DNA of 48,224 bases, taken from assembly GCA_000231825.2 (NCBI GenBank), contig JH720299.1, forward strand, positions 405,200 to 453,423, written 5' to 3'. The position numbers and the translations under genes were made by a program. The stretch is from Tetrahymena elliotti 4EA. Taxonomy: Eukaryota > Ciliophora > Oligohymenophorea > Hymenostomatida > Tetrahymenidae. Numbering within the stretch: position 1 is the first letter of the stretch; every line of letters begins with the position of its first letter. Positions 9,887 through 22,778 of the stretch are shown here, in pieces. Under the pieces are notes generated by a model that searched no databases, was not told where the DNA came from, and was given only the letters and a program-made list of their open reading frames with translations.

Positions 9887-12639
9887 TCACTTCTTTTCAA
9901 GAATATATTTATGAGCAACTAAAAAGTCAAATATGCCTGTAACACGGTCTTTATCTAAATTATGGTTGAAAATGTAAATTGAGAAACTATTTTTAAAGCT
10001 AAATTTACCTAATTTAAGTTTGTGTTGGGCATATTCTATTTTAATGAATCCTTCTTAGATGGCTTGTCTAACAAGAACTTCCTTCATGACCAAATACTCA
10101 TAAGGAGATATATTGAGCTTATCACATAATTCTATTTCCTGTTAAAATAAATTAAGAAATGTTAATATTTTTTTATTTTGCTATTTTTTAATTTACTTAT
10201 TCTGTAACATTAGGAGGAAGTTGTTTCTTTTTATCAGTGACATGGTCTTTATTCTAATAGTTAGATTAATTATAAACACTATTGATGAATGAAATTATTA
10301 ATTTACTTCTACAAACATGTTTAATGAACGAGTTCTACGAGAGGTTTGTCTATTACCTTGAGAAGAGGCAGCAGATGACTTTTCTTGTAACATTTTTTCA
10401 TTATTTTTTTATCTTTTATTGAAATTTTCATCATTCTTTCTCTTTTAATTTAAGTAATTTTCTACTTCCTCAAAGGTCTTAAGCCCTAATTTACGATAGG
10501 TCTTTAATTCCTCAATACGTTAACGAATTTGCTTTTCTTTTAATATTCCTTAAACTAATCTTTCATGTTCTTCAGGTTTACTAAATCTACTGAAGACTTT
10601 CATCATGTTATATATTTCTTTTTCTTCTTTAGTTCTTTCCTTATCTAAATTATTTTATTTCCTATTTATATTTCAATAAATTAACCACAACATAAAAAAT
10701 TCTTTTTAACTAATAAGAAATAAAATGAAAAACATACTTGAGATCAAGGAGTCCTCTTTCAATGACGAATTTTTTACGCTTAATTCTTTCATCTAATCTT
10801 GCATTATAGATTTCTAACAGTTTATATTTCATTTTAAGCTCAGTGTCTTTGTCATCATCATTAAATTCCATTTCAGCAAGTAGAAGTTCTGCATCATTAT
10901 CATATTCAATATCAAAGTCACCTCTCAAAGGCATGTAACCAACAATATCCTATGCATTACCATTTTGAGCATGATTTGCAGTATTAGACTAGTTGGTTTG
11001 TAAACTACCTTAGTTGGGTGTAGTCAAGGCACGTGCATTAGATGTTGAAATAGAAGATTGTTAAATACCAGGAGGTTGAGCATTCTTTTCAAGTGATCTG
11101 GCTGACTTCTTTCTACCAGCCTTTTCTTCCTGCATTTAGTTAGAATTCTTTCCACTCTTACTAATATGAAGTTCTAATGTCTTTTCATCTCTTCTTGTCA
11201 AAAATTGAGCTTTTTCTTGCTATTTTTTATCAAATAAAAGTTAGTTTTCTATTCATTCTTTGCAATTAAATTGTTTTTTTTTGTTTAATTATTATTTGAA
11301 TCAATAAAAAAACTCTTTTTATAAAATTCAAATTCGATAATTAATTTAGTTTGCTTTTTAGACAAAGTAATAAATATCTTTTTTAGACATTTAAAACAAA
11401 TTAAAAGACAAATATGATCTAAGAAATATCCTCTTTTCATTTATTTATTTATTGCTTGCTTTTCTTTTATGTGTTGAAATCAAGCTAAATTTAAGTGATT
11501 AATTTTGATAATTACTGATCAACCTAAACAACAAAAATATTTGTTGATTTCATTGTAATTTCTTATTGTAAATCTTTATTATCTAATTAATTTGCTTTTG
11601 TTTATTTTTAAATAAATTTCAAGCTGAAAAGCTAAACCTAAAATTGTTTAATTTGTTAGTCTTGTTTCAATATTTTAAAATTAATGATGAAGATATTTAT
11701 ATTATTTATTTTACAGGGTAAAAGCTTTTAGTAGAAGCATCTAAATGACATTCTTCATAGTGCTTTTCAACATCTTCCTTTGTTTTGTCAGTACCAATGT
11801 GATCTGCTATGTCCTACCAGTTACCGAAACCAAATCTTTCAAGTCCTTCAAATAAAAGCAACTCTTCTTCGCAGGTCCAATCATCAGCTAAAAGAGGGTA
11901 ATTTAATTTGTTGATGACATGATAGTCTTCATCAATTTTATGGCTATTGAATTCAACTCCCTCTGAGAAGCAATTCATACAGATATCTGATTAAGAGCCT
12001 GGACAATAAATTTTAACCTATTTGCTAATATCTTTTTCACATGCATCGCAATGAACTCTGTTAGAAGGATAGTATAGATTCTATTATTTAAATCATCAAA
12101 AAATGTGTTGTTTTGGTTTAATAATTTGGTGTTTATTTGAAAAGCATAAATAAATAAATAAACAAACAAATCAATAATTAAATAAATGAAAGAAATCAAT
12201 AAAATTTCTAAGTTGATTCTTAGTAAATAAATTAGCATGGCAATTTATTTTATTTTTAAATTAGTATTGAATGAAGAATGAATAATTTTTTGACAGAGAT
12301 GATTCTTTTAGTCATCAGCTACTTGTTTTTTTGTGTGTATTGAAATTGATTAATCAAAGAAACAAACAAAAAACAAGATTAATAAAATTAATAAGGAGGA
12401 AAACAAGCAAAATTTGTATAGAATTGAATTGAATGCTCTTTTTAATTTATTGATTGATTGATTTGTTTGTTTTTTTGTTTGGCAAATAATTAATAAATAT
12501 AGATTTTAGTGTTTGTGAATACGTTGAAAATGGTGGTTTGTAGAATGTCCTTTTTATCGTCTGATCTCTTTTGAGGTGATTTCTTGCCTCCTCTGTTGTT
12601 CTTTTTTCTATTTTTTATTTTTGAAATTTCTTAAAACAT
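9887..12639 (-). CDS. ADA2: Transcriptional adaptor ADA2 (SAGA/GCN5 complex)
   Basis: Seven exons with consistent phases: 12639-12523, 12080-11715, 11219-10738, 10661-10313, 10253-10197, 10138-10009, 9954-9887, giving 522 residues. The first ATG after an in-frame TGA is used. Residues 48-95 form a ZZ zinc finger (VHCDACEKD, then ICMNCF, then two His). Residues about 104-160 form a SANT domain ([29 protein letters not shown]). About residues 255-320 are the ADA2 central signature ([38 protein letters not shown]). The C-terminus is a SWIRM domain ([20 protein letters not shown] to [14 protein letters not shown]). In other eukaryotes ADA2 binds GCN5 and potentiates histone acetylation in the nucleus. 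One expected zinc ligand of the ZZ finger appears to be Ser68 (CPGS instead of CxxC). The first intron, of 442 bases, is the longest. Only the 39-residue first exon is uncertain. Confidence 0.93.
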
Positions 12640-14645
12640 TTTCGCGCTTTGAAGCTTTCATTTTTGAATTGCATTTTAGAAGATAATTGCAAGAAATGTT
12701 GTTTTAAAAAGCAATTATGAGGATCGATTTTTAAAATTGAAAAAGCTGATTACTTATCGTCTTTGATGTCGAATTTCCTAGGAAATTAAAAAAAAAAGAA
12801 GCGTTAATGTTGCACTTTTGCTTTAGAAGAAAAAATGTTACATTTATGATAGTGGTTGTGCTTGTAAAATAATGTATGGTGCTAGTAAAACCCTTTTTTT
12901 AAGTGTTGTTTGGTGCAGAATTGCTTGCTTATGTTTATTTCTTTTGAGAGTACTTGTTGCTATTTAATTAAAGAAAAGGTTTGTAATTAATTACTTTTTC
13001 TTCTTTCTTTCTATCTTTTTGATTTTTTTATAAATTAACTAGCTATCTAATAATGATGAAAAATAATTTATTATTTCATATACTACTCCCGCCTCTAATA
13101 ATTCACTTAAAAAATCCTTCAAAATACCTATTTTAATACTCTCTATCTATTTTGGAACTCTTCCAAAAGAACTTTTCTTTTATTTCAAAATTCATCTTTT
13201 TTCCTTTCTCTTCTTCAATTAATCAAAATCACTCTCAAGCAAACCACACAGTTGCAATTAATTATTATCTCTCAAATCTAATCATAATTTTTACTCTTTT
13301 TTAAATATCAAAAATCTAGCTCCAAATCATTTAAAAAAACCAACAAACAAATAAAACAACAAATTTAATAAACAAAAGTAATTGCCTATCAAGCTAAAAT
13401 GAATAAGATATTTACTTCTATTTAATTTTTTTAAAAAATATCTTTTATGCTTGACTGCCTAGATATAAAGAGATCCTAAGCATTTTCATTATAAAATGAA
13501 TGAAAATATCTTTATACTTCATCAGTAATAGGCTGAATCCATCAAAATTCTATTAAATCCTCTTTGCCTCATTACTATTTTTCATTCATTCTGAATATAA
13601 AAACAAGTTTAAGTAGAAGAAATTCACATTGATTTTACTATCATGCAAGAACCAAAAAAAATTCCCTTAAATTTAAAAAAGTAATAAAAAAAGGTAAAAA
13701 AGAGACTAAATATGTATGAAAAACTATATAAAAATCATCTCTTAAAAAGGTATTCATTTGTTAAAGATAATTAAATCTAACTATTAAAATAAAAACAAAT
13801 GGTTTCTCTCACTCCTATCATTAATTGTATGGTTGAAACAAACTCTTTAATTCTTCTAATTGAATCAATCATTTTATTTCAAAATTATTTCATAAGTTTT
13901 TGAGGAATCAAGGAGTGAAATTATTAAATGTCTTATTCAATCAAATATATTTTCATTTCATCTAAAATATTACAAAATATATCAATTTTCTATAAGAACC
14001 TTAAGCTTTTTTCATGTCTAATCTTGATTTTGTTAATATTTCTTAATGGTATGTAGACTCCATTAAATAAAATGTAAATATTTTTATTGAATAAGGCCTG
14101 TTAAGCATTTTAAAGAGAGACTTTAATCTATGCAATTCATATAAAAATAAATTAAAATAAATGTTATTTATGAAAAAGAATTGGAAAAAACAATTTTATC
14201 TTGAAAGCTTGAAAATTTTCTCATTCTTTTCAGTTTCTAAATAGCCTTTAATATATTTTTAATTCTTAAAAAAGAAAATATTATTTCTAATTCTGATTAT
14301 TTATGCATTGCTTGATTATTCAAATTTTTAATTAGCAAGTAACTAAAAAACACTCCAAAATTCTAATTAGATTAAAACTAATATTTTAATTTAACTTTAA
14401 CGGATACTTATTTTTTATTTTTACAAACTTGATCACAATTATTCATTCTGCTTTTTTTAAAAGTAAGAATTCAAAATAGTTTAAATCAACATAAAACATG
14501 CCATGCATCTTATTTCTTTATTTATATTTTTGATATAGTTCTTCATTCAGTTCATAACAAACATTAAAACTTGTAATAATAACTTTCATCTCGAAAAATA
14601 AATTGTTTTTTTATGAATATTTTATTGATTATTTTTCCTTGTTTG
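12640..14645. other. No firm gene; coding-like minus-strand fragments
   Basis: Mostly AT-rich sequence upstream of ADA2. On the minus strand, 13281-13195 reads LDLRDNNQLQLCGLLESDFD. After one in-frame TGA (13192-13194), the same frame continues with SSFGRVPKQIES and ILKDFLSELLEAGVVYEI down to about 13030. Around 13541-13420, in another frame, it reads WIQPITDEVQRYFHSFYNEN, also preceded by TGA. These look like protein but lack starts and joined frames, so they may be exons of an unresolved gene or a decayed one. Nothing else is supported here. Confidence 0.35.
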
Positions 14646-15113
14646 ATGTTTGAAAAATAAACCATTTTTTTCTAATTCACTTCATTAAAATATCAATATT
14701 TTTAAGTCTAAGCTAAAGCTAAAAAAGGTAAATAATATTAAGTCTAAAATTTAATCAAACTTCTCGAAAAAAGATATTTTAAAGACTTTTGATATCATAT
14801 ACATAATAAAGCTGATCAGATTCTTGAAAAAGTAAGCAAGAGATTTGGTTATTAAAAGAATAGTTAAAAAGATGAAATAAATATGCATTTAATAGATTAG
14901 ATACAAGTAAATTATAGATATTATGGGAGTGATTAAATGTTAAAGTTTAGGGTTTTTTATATATTTTATAGAGTACAATGCGGCAATTAATTAATTAGGA
15001 ATTATTTATATTCTTATAAATATTAGATTTTGTTAATTATTTATAGAGTTATTTTAGTTGAAAGTTAGTTAATTTAATTTAGTTTTTAAAATGGTTATTT
15101 TTTTTTTGTTTGA
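14646..15113 (+). CDS. Possible small two-exon gene, unrecognised
   Basis: ATG at 14646, exon 14646-14727, an 84-base GT...AG intron (AAAG|CT acceptor), then exon 14812-15113 ending in TGA, for about 127 residues. The junction gives QAKAKKADQILEKVSKRFGY, which looks like protein, but the last 60 residues (from about VFYIFYRVQ) look like AT-rich noncoding sequence. A further intron may begin at GTAAAT near 14909. No family is recognised, and chance ORFs are common in this code. Confidence 0.25.
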
Positions 15114-15258
15114 AAATTGTTGTTCTTACTTAATCTACTAAGATTTACTGATATTTTTGTTAAGGAAAAATACCTCCAATCTATCTACTTTCCAGTTTGG
15201 AAAGCATTTATTTTTATTTTATTATTAAGCTGTGTTTTATAGCATAGTAATAAATTAG

Positions 15259-17316
15259 TCATTCTTCAATAATAAAATAATTAATTTTATCATTTTTGTA
15301 TTATTTTAGCATATTAAATACACTTTTTTAAGATTTCTTAATACCTGATTCAATATTCTTGAAAATCATGTTGAGTTTATTATGAAGTAATTTTTGTTGC
15401 ACTCTTTCAGATCTGTAATTTGCAGTTACATTTAAGCTTAAGATACCTTCGTTTTTGTCTAGCAAATCGTATATTTCTTTAAATTTATTATAAATTTAAA
15501 TAGGAATTATATTTAATCTAACTTACAATTTTCAATGAAAGCATTGTTCTCATCTATTGATAGAATTCTTAGAGATTTAGGTATCTTTGTCTTCAATATA
15601 TTTAATGTCAAAAAGTTCAATTCCTTACATTCTAATATCAAATAAAAAAACTTAATTCAGCTTATCTATTATAAATATAAATTACTGTCTAAATTCAACC
15701 TCTTGAGCTTCTACAAGTTTGTTAGAAGAGATTCCAAGCAAGAAATATTTATTTTAGTGTTTTTTAGACTTAAAGAAAACAGATGCTTATTATTTTACAG
15801 TTTGCTTATGTTCTAAAATGTCAAATTAGGATTGTTACTCAAATCTAATCTTTACAAATTTGATATACTTGAAATACAATCAATACTTTAGTCCTCTAAG
15901 TAAGGGCAATTAGAAAGTGATAAGATTTTTAACTTTTTGCATCTGCTGCTAATACTTTGTACAATACTAGGGTCAAGATCGCTTTTTATAAAATTAGCAT
16001 TAATCAAATTATTTTTATGTTTAAACTAATTGAAATATTTATTTCAATCATAAATTCTCATTTTATATCAATATATTGAATTCATATAATCAAACTATGC
16101 CTTAAACAATATGTTTTTTATAATGTATTATTGTTAATAATTTTATTGCTTTGCTCTATTAATAAATAAACAAGCATAATCTCTCAATTAAACTTTTAAA
16201 ATAGTATAGCAAGCAAGCAGGTAATTAGTTTTACCTAAAATTTCATGTTTTGTTTTTTAATGAGTAATATGAAATAAATGATGAGATTTTATTTAATCTA
16301 TCATCTTTCAAATAAATTTTCTTATTTAACATAATCTCTGAATTTTATTTTTTAATTAGCTTAGCTGTTAATAATCTTTACTTAAAATTCTATTATTTAC
16401 TTTTAATTAGATGGAGAGAAGTGCATCATGCTACTTGAGAATTCTTGAGAATTAGTTGAGTTATTTTTATTTATTATGTTAAAATATTCATTAATTATCT
16501 TGATTATGAATAAATGCTTTCTTTTTGGTATTTTACAATAATATGATAAGGCATAATACTTAAAACTAAATGATATTTTGGTTTTCACTGATATTTAATT
16601 AAGAACTAAATAAAGGATGATGCGATTTGATGAAGATAAATTGAATTATTTTATTTTGAAAAAAAAGTATGATTTTACTAACTGTTTTGCAAATAAAGTT
16701 CTTCAAGCTCTCTAGAGTTAGGAATGAATCTGTAAACTTCTTTTGGTAAGTCGAGATTTTTTAAGCAAAGAAGTTTGATAGAATTTCTACTATGTTCAAG
16801 CATTCTTTTGAGTGTTTTTACACTAACATATTTTAAGCGATTTGAATTAGCTTGGATGATAATTGATTCAAACATTTTGTCTGATTTATCTTGGTTGTAA
16901 TCTTAAGACAGTTTAAATTAAAATTTAAATGTTTCAAAAAGTTAATCAGTTTTTTGTTTCTTAAAGAGCTGAGTAATATATTTAATATGAATCAGCTCTG
17001 AATTTTTCTTCAAGTAATCAAACTCACTCATAGTAAGATTGTTCGTACTGAACTCTTAGAAATATATATGATAATTTTTTAAGCATTTTTATGAGCTATA
17101 TTTCCAACTCTTATTTACCTACATTGTAATAAACAAGTTTTTCATCTCTAAGAAACTTAATATCTTAAGCATTATATCATTAGGTAGAGTCCATTTAGAC
17201 TAATAATCGTTAAATTTATCAAGATTTCTCAATGAATTTAGCTAAGAAAACAATAACCTACATTTTTAAAAACAAAATTAAAATCTTTTTATTTTTTCTT
17301 GGATTTAAAAAATCAT
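15259..17316 (-). CDS. F-box and leucine-rich repeat protein (FBXL-like)
   Basis: Five exons with matching phases: 17316-16679, 16605-16560, 16025-15686, 15631-15527, 15476-15259; 448 residues, stop TGA 15259-15261. The start MIFQIQEKIK is the first ATG after an in-frame TGA. Residues about 42-78 are an F-box (WTLPNDIMLKILSFLEM, VNKSW). Downstream are irregular leucine-rich repeats (RELEELYLQNS, KLKILSLSNCPYLED, NLQRLDLSNNPNLTF, KLKRLNLD, SLRILSIDENNAF) and a C-terminal tail starting IYDLLDKNEGILSLNV. F-box proteins bring substrates to SCF ubiquitin ligases through Skp1; the LRRs would be the substrate-binding part. Substrate and pathway are unknown. The last intron ends AAAG instead of TAG, so the 15476 boundary is slightly less certain. 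Confidence 0.8.
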
Positions 17317-18037
17317 ATCTTTTTTTATCTTCGTTCACATTCATTTTTACCAAATTTTAATTTAAATTGCTTTTATTTGTGAATAAATTCATATCTTTCT
17401 TAATTTCCTCTCATTCATTTTTACCAAAAATTATTTTAATTGAAGCAAAAATGTTAAAATTTTCATTTTATTTTTCTATTTAGACAAAAATGTTCAAAAA
17501 GATAAGGGCTAAATTTGTTAAGGAACAAAATCAGTTAGATAAAAATATACTTATTGGTTTCTTGCTTAGTAAAAATTATATTTAGCCAGTTACAGTTAGG
17601 TTGTATTAGTTAGCATACATTAAAAAGTATAAATCGATAGTATTTTTAATCAACCAAATTTTAGTCAGCTAATTAATGAATTAATATGAATAACATAATC
17701 TTTTAAAGTTATTTTTTTAATTAAGTGGAATTTTATTTTATTTTGTTAGATATATTGATTGATTGGTAAATTCCCTTTGAAGTATTTGATATATTTTGAT
17801 TGATTAATTAATAAGCTATTTAGACCAGCCAATATTTAGAGCTATTTGATCGATTGTTTGATTTATTAATTGAATCACTTGTCTTCCTTGTGATTGTGAT
17901 TTAAATTACCATAAGATCTCACAAATAATTTTTGCTTAGTTTTTTGCTTGCTTGTTTGTATTAAAGTAGATTTCGAATGCAAATTTATAAAAATATTTAG
18001 TAAAAGATAGGGGCTTTTGCAAATTTATTTGCAGATA
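17317..18037. other. Intergenic, nothing recognised
   Basis: AT-rich sequence between the F-box gene start and the end of the PIP-box gene. It has scattered ATTGATTG and AATCAATC runs and no supported frame. Confidence 0.6.
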
Positions 18038-18517
18038 TCAATTTTTTTATTTTATGTTGAGATGAATTTACCTGGAATCTTCTAATTTGTCATGCTTGAA
18101 GTAAGTAAAGATGCTATTTGAGTCTTCATTTGGCTTTTATTTCTTGCTTTTCAATAATTCCAATATAGTTGATTGAGTTTCTTACAAATTGTCTTCGTTC
18201 ATAAAATTATTCAGAGTGTTGGCTTTTGAATGCTTAATTGTTTTAACTTAAAAATAGTTTAAAAGCGATTCTGATTAATTGCTTTCAGGACTTTGTTGGA
18301 GTAGTTAGGAGTATGTGCGTTTGTTGGGATTACTAGAGCTTGAGTCATGAAATAAAAGTCTTTAGCTTGAATTTGGGGTTTATACCAGTTGAGAGTTTGG
18401 CTTGGAATCTTAGGATTAATTATCTTGTGATTCTTAACACTTTTTGTAAGGAGAAGGAGCGCAACCTTTCTAAGGAGTACTCTTTCTAAAAAATTAATCA
18501 ATTTATCTTTAAACCAT
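18038..18517 (-). CDS. Small PCNA-interacting (PIP-box) protein, novel
   Basis: A frame of 159 residues from ATG 18517 to TGA 18038-18040. It may end at a splice site before GTAAATT at 18071 if there is a later exon, but I could not find one. The N-terminus MVQRQIDQFFRKS contains a canonical PIP box, Q3-x-x-I6-x-x-F9-F10, followed by basic residues, as in many replication proteins that carry the motif at their extreme N-terminus. Two further PIP-like motifs lacking the Gln follow: S82ESLLNYF89 and S133NSIFTYF140, each followed by Lys. The rest is Ser/Gln/Asn-rich and basic, with TPQKGCAPSPYKK and NPNKRTYSQLL. The presumed partner is PCNA in the nucleus, inferred from the motif only. I do not recognise the family. 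The overlapping +1 frame starting MFYFHFLL is a shadow. Confidence 0.7.
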
Positions 18518-20695
18518 CTTAGAAATTCCTGGGAAGTCAGCAGAAAATGAAAATAAAACAAGCTATTATAGGTAGCAAGTAATAAGCAAGCAAATAAGTA
18601 GGCAGGTAGGACTTTTTTGTGATTGACTACTTCCTTTTTTTAAAGGGTTTTTTTGCGCAATTGAATTAGAATCAATATTAACAGATTAATAATTTATTAA
18701 TTATTGATTTTTACTATGTTTTTTTGAATTAACTTTGAATCAATCAATCAGTGAATGAATGAACTATGGGATTTATAAATATTTTTACTTATTTACAAAG
18801 AATGTCCTTTGTACTTTGTTTGTTTCTTTGTTTATTTATTTATTTTTTTTATTTTTTTTGTTAATTGGACCAATGTTTTAATTAGTATAATTATAATAAT
18901 AAATTAATGAAGATAGATATTTTATTTATTGTTTTCTTTATTATTTTACAATAGAAACACAATCAATCAATCAATGAATTATTAATTGGTGTCTTATCTC
19001 ATTTTAGATTAATTTGTTAATTATTCTAATCAATAATCGCTGATTTTAATTGTTTTTTTTTGATAGAAATTTTTGACATTTGCAAATCATATTGAAATTG
19101 TTTATTTCCCTTTAAATTATTTCTCATGTTTTTGATTTAGCGCCACTGTAAAAAATTTGAATTTGCTAAATTGAACTGAAAACATTATAATTTTTTTTTT
19201 GAAATTACTTTACTTTTAATTAAATTATCTTCTTTTCACAATGAAAATCAAAAAACATTATTTATCCTCACTTTTCTCTCACTTCAAATATTTTAAAACT
19301 CAAAGGGGGTCTACCTGCTTGTTTTTTTCTATTTTACTTTTACTAAAAGCGAAAATAAAAGCTTACTTTATTATTTAAAGGTCCATTCATTGTTATCCAA
19401 ATCTTCTTAAGATTCGGATTTTTCGACTTAACTTTCAGACCAAACACTTTCACTTCTTTGCCATTAAAAAGTATTCAATTGCTAGCTGAATTAATTCATT
19501 CAATTAATACTTGCATTTAATGACTGATTCTGTCAGAATTTATCTAATTAACAAAATAAATTAATTGACCTCCTTTCTAAAAAACTCTGAGACTCTATAA
19601 ATAAAAGTGCCTTTTTAATTATTTTCAATAAACTAGTTTTGTTTGATGTTGAATTATAATTGGCACAAAAATGCTTAATTGAATTCAACTTATTTTCTTT
19701 TCAATTTTAAATTTCTTTTCAAAAATTTTAAATTAAAAATGTTATACAAACATCCAAAAAGCTCTCTTTCTTTATTTCTTTAATGAAAATGATTGCAAAT
19801 AAGACTAAATATTTTGTAAATTTTGAAAGATATTTAATACGAAACCATAAAATTTGTAGTCAAACTTAAAATGCATGTGTTGAATAGAAAAACCAAAAAT
19901 GTGGGATTTAATAAAATAATTAATTTTTAAGAGTTTATTTTTTAAGATTTGTTGTATCATTATTTTATTAAGTAAATGTTAGACATTATTTATTACAATT
20001 TGTGTTGAATTAAAGTTCTTATATTCAACAAGTAAAAACTTAAAACAGAAACTCATAGTTTATTTTATTTTAAATCAAGTTAATCTAGACATTAAAAAAT
20101 TCTATAGATCAATTTAATACATATTAAATAAAATTTTTGTCAATCTAAAAAAATAAAAATTGATTTAAAAATAATTTTCGATTACAAAATTTAGTTAAAA
20201 TGAAAAAGAAGCTATTACTACTAAAAGATAATGAGATATTTATATATATACATAGATATTCAAACATTTTAATTATTAAAATTGATATTATTTATATTCA
20301 CAAAAAATTCTTAGTTTAGATTCTTAATTTACCCTTAAAGTTTATTAAAAGAATAATTTTTTTAATTATAAGCAATTTATTTCACTGAGTTGTTATTATA
20401 TTTTATACATTTAACTATTTAAAACCCACAAAAAACCTTGCTAAATTTTCATCAACCAATTAAATTAATCAACCTATTGTCAATAAATTCTAAATGTCGA
20501 AGCATTCTTTTTGTAAGCTAAATAATTAGGTTGCTTTTCATTTACAGGATAAGATGGCTAAAAATTTATTTATTTTAAAAATATGAAATTATTTATTTAA
20601 TAAATAGAATTTACTAAATATTGAACAGAGACATGAAATTGATTAGAATTTTTGTATCCCTCAAACTACTTTTTACCACGTTCCTCATACTTTTA
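18518..20695. other. Long intergenic region
   Basis: About 2.2 kb of AT-rich DNA upstream of the PIP-box gene and downstream of the next minus-strand gene. It has AAGC and AATC short runs near 18580 and 18740 but no frame with protein-like composition. Confidence 0.6.
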
Positions 20696-22106
20696 TCAAT
20701 TTGAAATTTTTAAATACTTTTATTTATCTAAAAAAGTTACTATGTATCTAATATTTGGGTTAGCCTTTGCTATTTCGTCAGACAAAGCAGATGGTAACAA
20801 AAATCTATCAACTTATTTATCTCTAGAAGTGACGCTCTTTTCATAATTATTTTAAATAAATTTAATAATCCGACTTTAATTTCTTCTTTATTGATTAAAC
20901 ATTTATAAATTAAAGATTCTTTTAATTACATGAGGCATAATTCTTTGGATACTTCCTGGTAAATTAATAATCTGTGAGGCATCATCTAGATAATGCTTCA
21001 TTTGGCTAGCATGATTTCCATTATTCATTGAACGTGTTGTAGGTGTTATTTATTTTAATACTTCATGGGGGTGTTCTTCTTCTCTAGCATTCTGAAAGAA
21101 TAGAATAGAATTAGAATGAATGAATGAAGAATATATTCAATTAATAGTAAAAATCAGTAATAGTAAAAAAAAAATAATTGAAAAGAGGAAAAGTTACAGA
21201 TATAGGTAGATTTATTTAGGATGTGTTATCATAATACTTGAATTCCGTTTCTCTTGTATATTTAAAATCAGTAAGATAAATTAAACAAATATCTTAAAAT
21301 TACTTAATGATTCTTTTGTAAACTCCTTCCATGGTAAGTGCTTATTTCAAATTAGTATTTATGCCTGAAAGAGGGTTTGCTGCAAGTTTTTTGACATCAC
21401 TAAGTGTTGTTGTTGTTAAAATAAAAATAAGAATTAACTGAGATCATTTGCAAGATTAAGATAATTAAATATAGTCCACGAAATCTAAGTATTAGTTAAC
21501 TTTTAATTAATAAGGTAAATAAAATTACTTGGCAGTAACTCTTCTATTTATTTTAGCTAAATCTAAATATTTCTTGACATTGTCATAGTTTTTTTGTTTG
21601 TATTCCTTTTCCATCTTTTCTTAATAAGGATTTCTTTGTAAGCTGCTACTCTTTTTTTGCTTTATAGTTAAATAAATTGTTTACTATTTCAATCATTCTA
21701 TAAAATCTTAATTGTAACAAAATCTAAATAACATTTCTACATTTGAAGATTAAGATTAATGTTGAGTAGAGATCTAAGATTGAGGTGATCTAATTGATAA
21801 GGCGCTATTTAATTAGCTTGGACTTAATATTTGTCCATTATTTAAATTATTTTCTTTTGTCAAAGATACTCTCTATGCTTACTAGCTTTGTGATCTTTGT
21901 CCAATCGTTTTCTTTAAGTTTGCTTTCTTAGGTGTAGCTGGATTTTGATTTTGCAAAAATTTTGTGTTGAGGTTTTAATTCTCATTTTTTGCTGTCTCAT
22001 GACTCCATTAAATATATTCTGGCTATTTTTTGGATGTATATTATAATTGCTAGCGAGGTGAAAGCATTTATTGATTGCCTGATTTAACAAATGCATGATA
22101 ATTCAT
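20696..22106 (-). CDS. Unrecognised 347-residue protein, five exons
   Basis: Exons 22106-21741, 21659-21529, 21399-21304, 21252-21198, 21091-20696, all joining in phase; stop TGA 20696-20698. The N-terminal 120 residues (from MNYHAFVKSGNQQMLSPRQQ) are Q/S/N-rich and probably disordered, with ATPKKANLKKTIGQRSQ. From about residue 123 the protein becomes charged and helical: YKQKNYDNVKKYLDLAKI, NDVKKLAANPLSGINTN, ALTMEGVYKRIIKETEF, DDASQIINLPGSIQRIM. The last 50 residues include VDRFLLPSALSDEIA and NPNIRYIVTFLDK. No known domain is recognised and no function is assigned. The frame stays open upstream of the chosen ATG back to a TTTTTAG acceptor-like site near 22286, so a further 5' exon is possible. 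Confidence 0.7.
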
Positions 22107-22778
22107 TGTGAATTTTATGTTTTACTTACTGCTATTTAAGTACTACTAGCTATTAGCTTTATGATTATTAATAAGTATTCTTTCTTTGTTTGAATTAATT
22201 AGGATATATTACTATAAGTGGAGATAATACTATTCAATTTTCAAGTAATAAAAACGAGTTTATTCTTTGCAAAAGTATGCCTAAAAATTAATTATTATAA
22301 TTCAAATTATTAATAATTTTTATTTTAACTGAAAAATGCCTCTCACCTTAAGAACTCTTCATTTTATCCTTTTTCAAACAAGTATTTTTTATTCTAAAAT
22401 ACTCTAGATAAATTCAAAATACTAACAAAATCTAATCTTTTTTTAACAAATATTTATATTTTAACAAAAACTAATATTGTTTTAAATAAATCTTATATTT
22501 ATTCAAAATACTCTTTATTCTCATAAATTATTACTTTTACAAAAAAGATTCAACTAATCAAATTTTCCTTAAAAAATTATTTTTTTTAGTTTTGAAAATT
22601 ATTTTTTTTAATTTTGAAAAATATTTTTTTACATTATTTATTTAAATGAGAAAAAATGAAAGAAATAAAATATTTGAATAAAAAAATTAAGATTGATATT
22701 TTTAAAATAGATTGAAATTTGAATATTAAAGTAGTTAATAACAAAGAGATGATTGTGAATATATGTTATAAAATAATT
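22107..22778. other. Intergenic or possible 5' exon of the preceding gene
   Basis: The frame of the 347-residue protein stays open upstream to about 22286 without an ATG, which could be coding or chance. The rest is AT-rich sequence downstream of the VHS-GAT gene's stop. The plus-strand frame at 22719-22943 is the antisense shadow of that gene's last exon. Confidence 0.5.

Noticed and set aside
11975..12238. Minus-strand frame of 87 residues overlapping ADA2 exon 2
   Set aside because: It is out of frame with the ZZ and SANT coding and runs into an intron.
13192..13194. In-frame TGA as selenocysteine
   Set aside because: There is no SECIS-like structure that I can see, no start codon and no recognised selenoprotein family.
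18211..18561. Minus-strand frame starting MFYFHFLLTSQEF, 116 residues
   Set aside because: It overlaps the PIP-box protein in another frame. The PIP frame has protein-like Ser/Gln composition, a canonical motif at its N-terminus and extends further, so this one is taken as its shadow.
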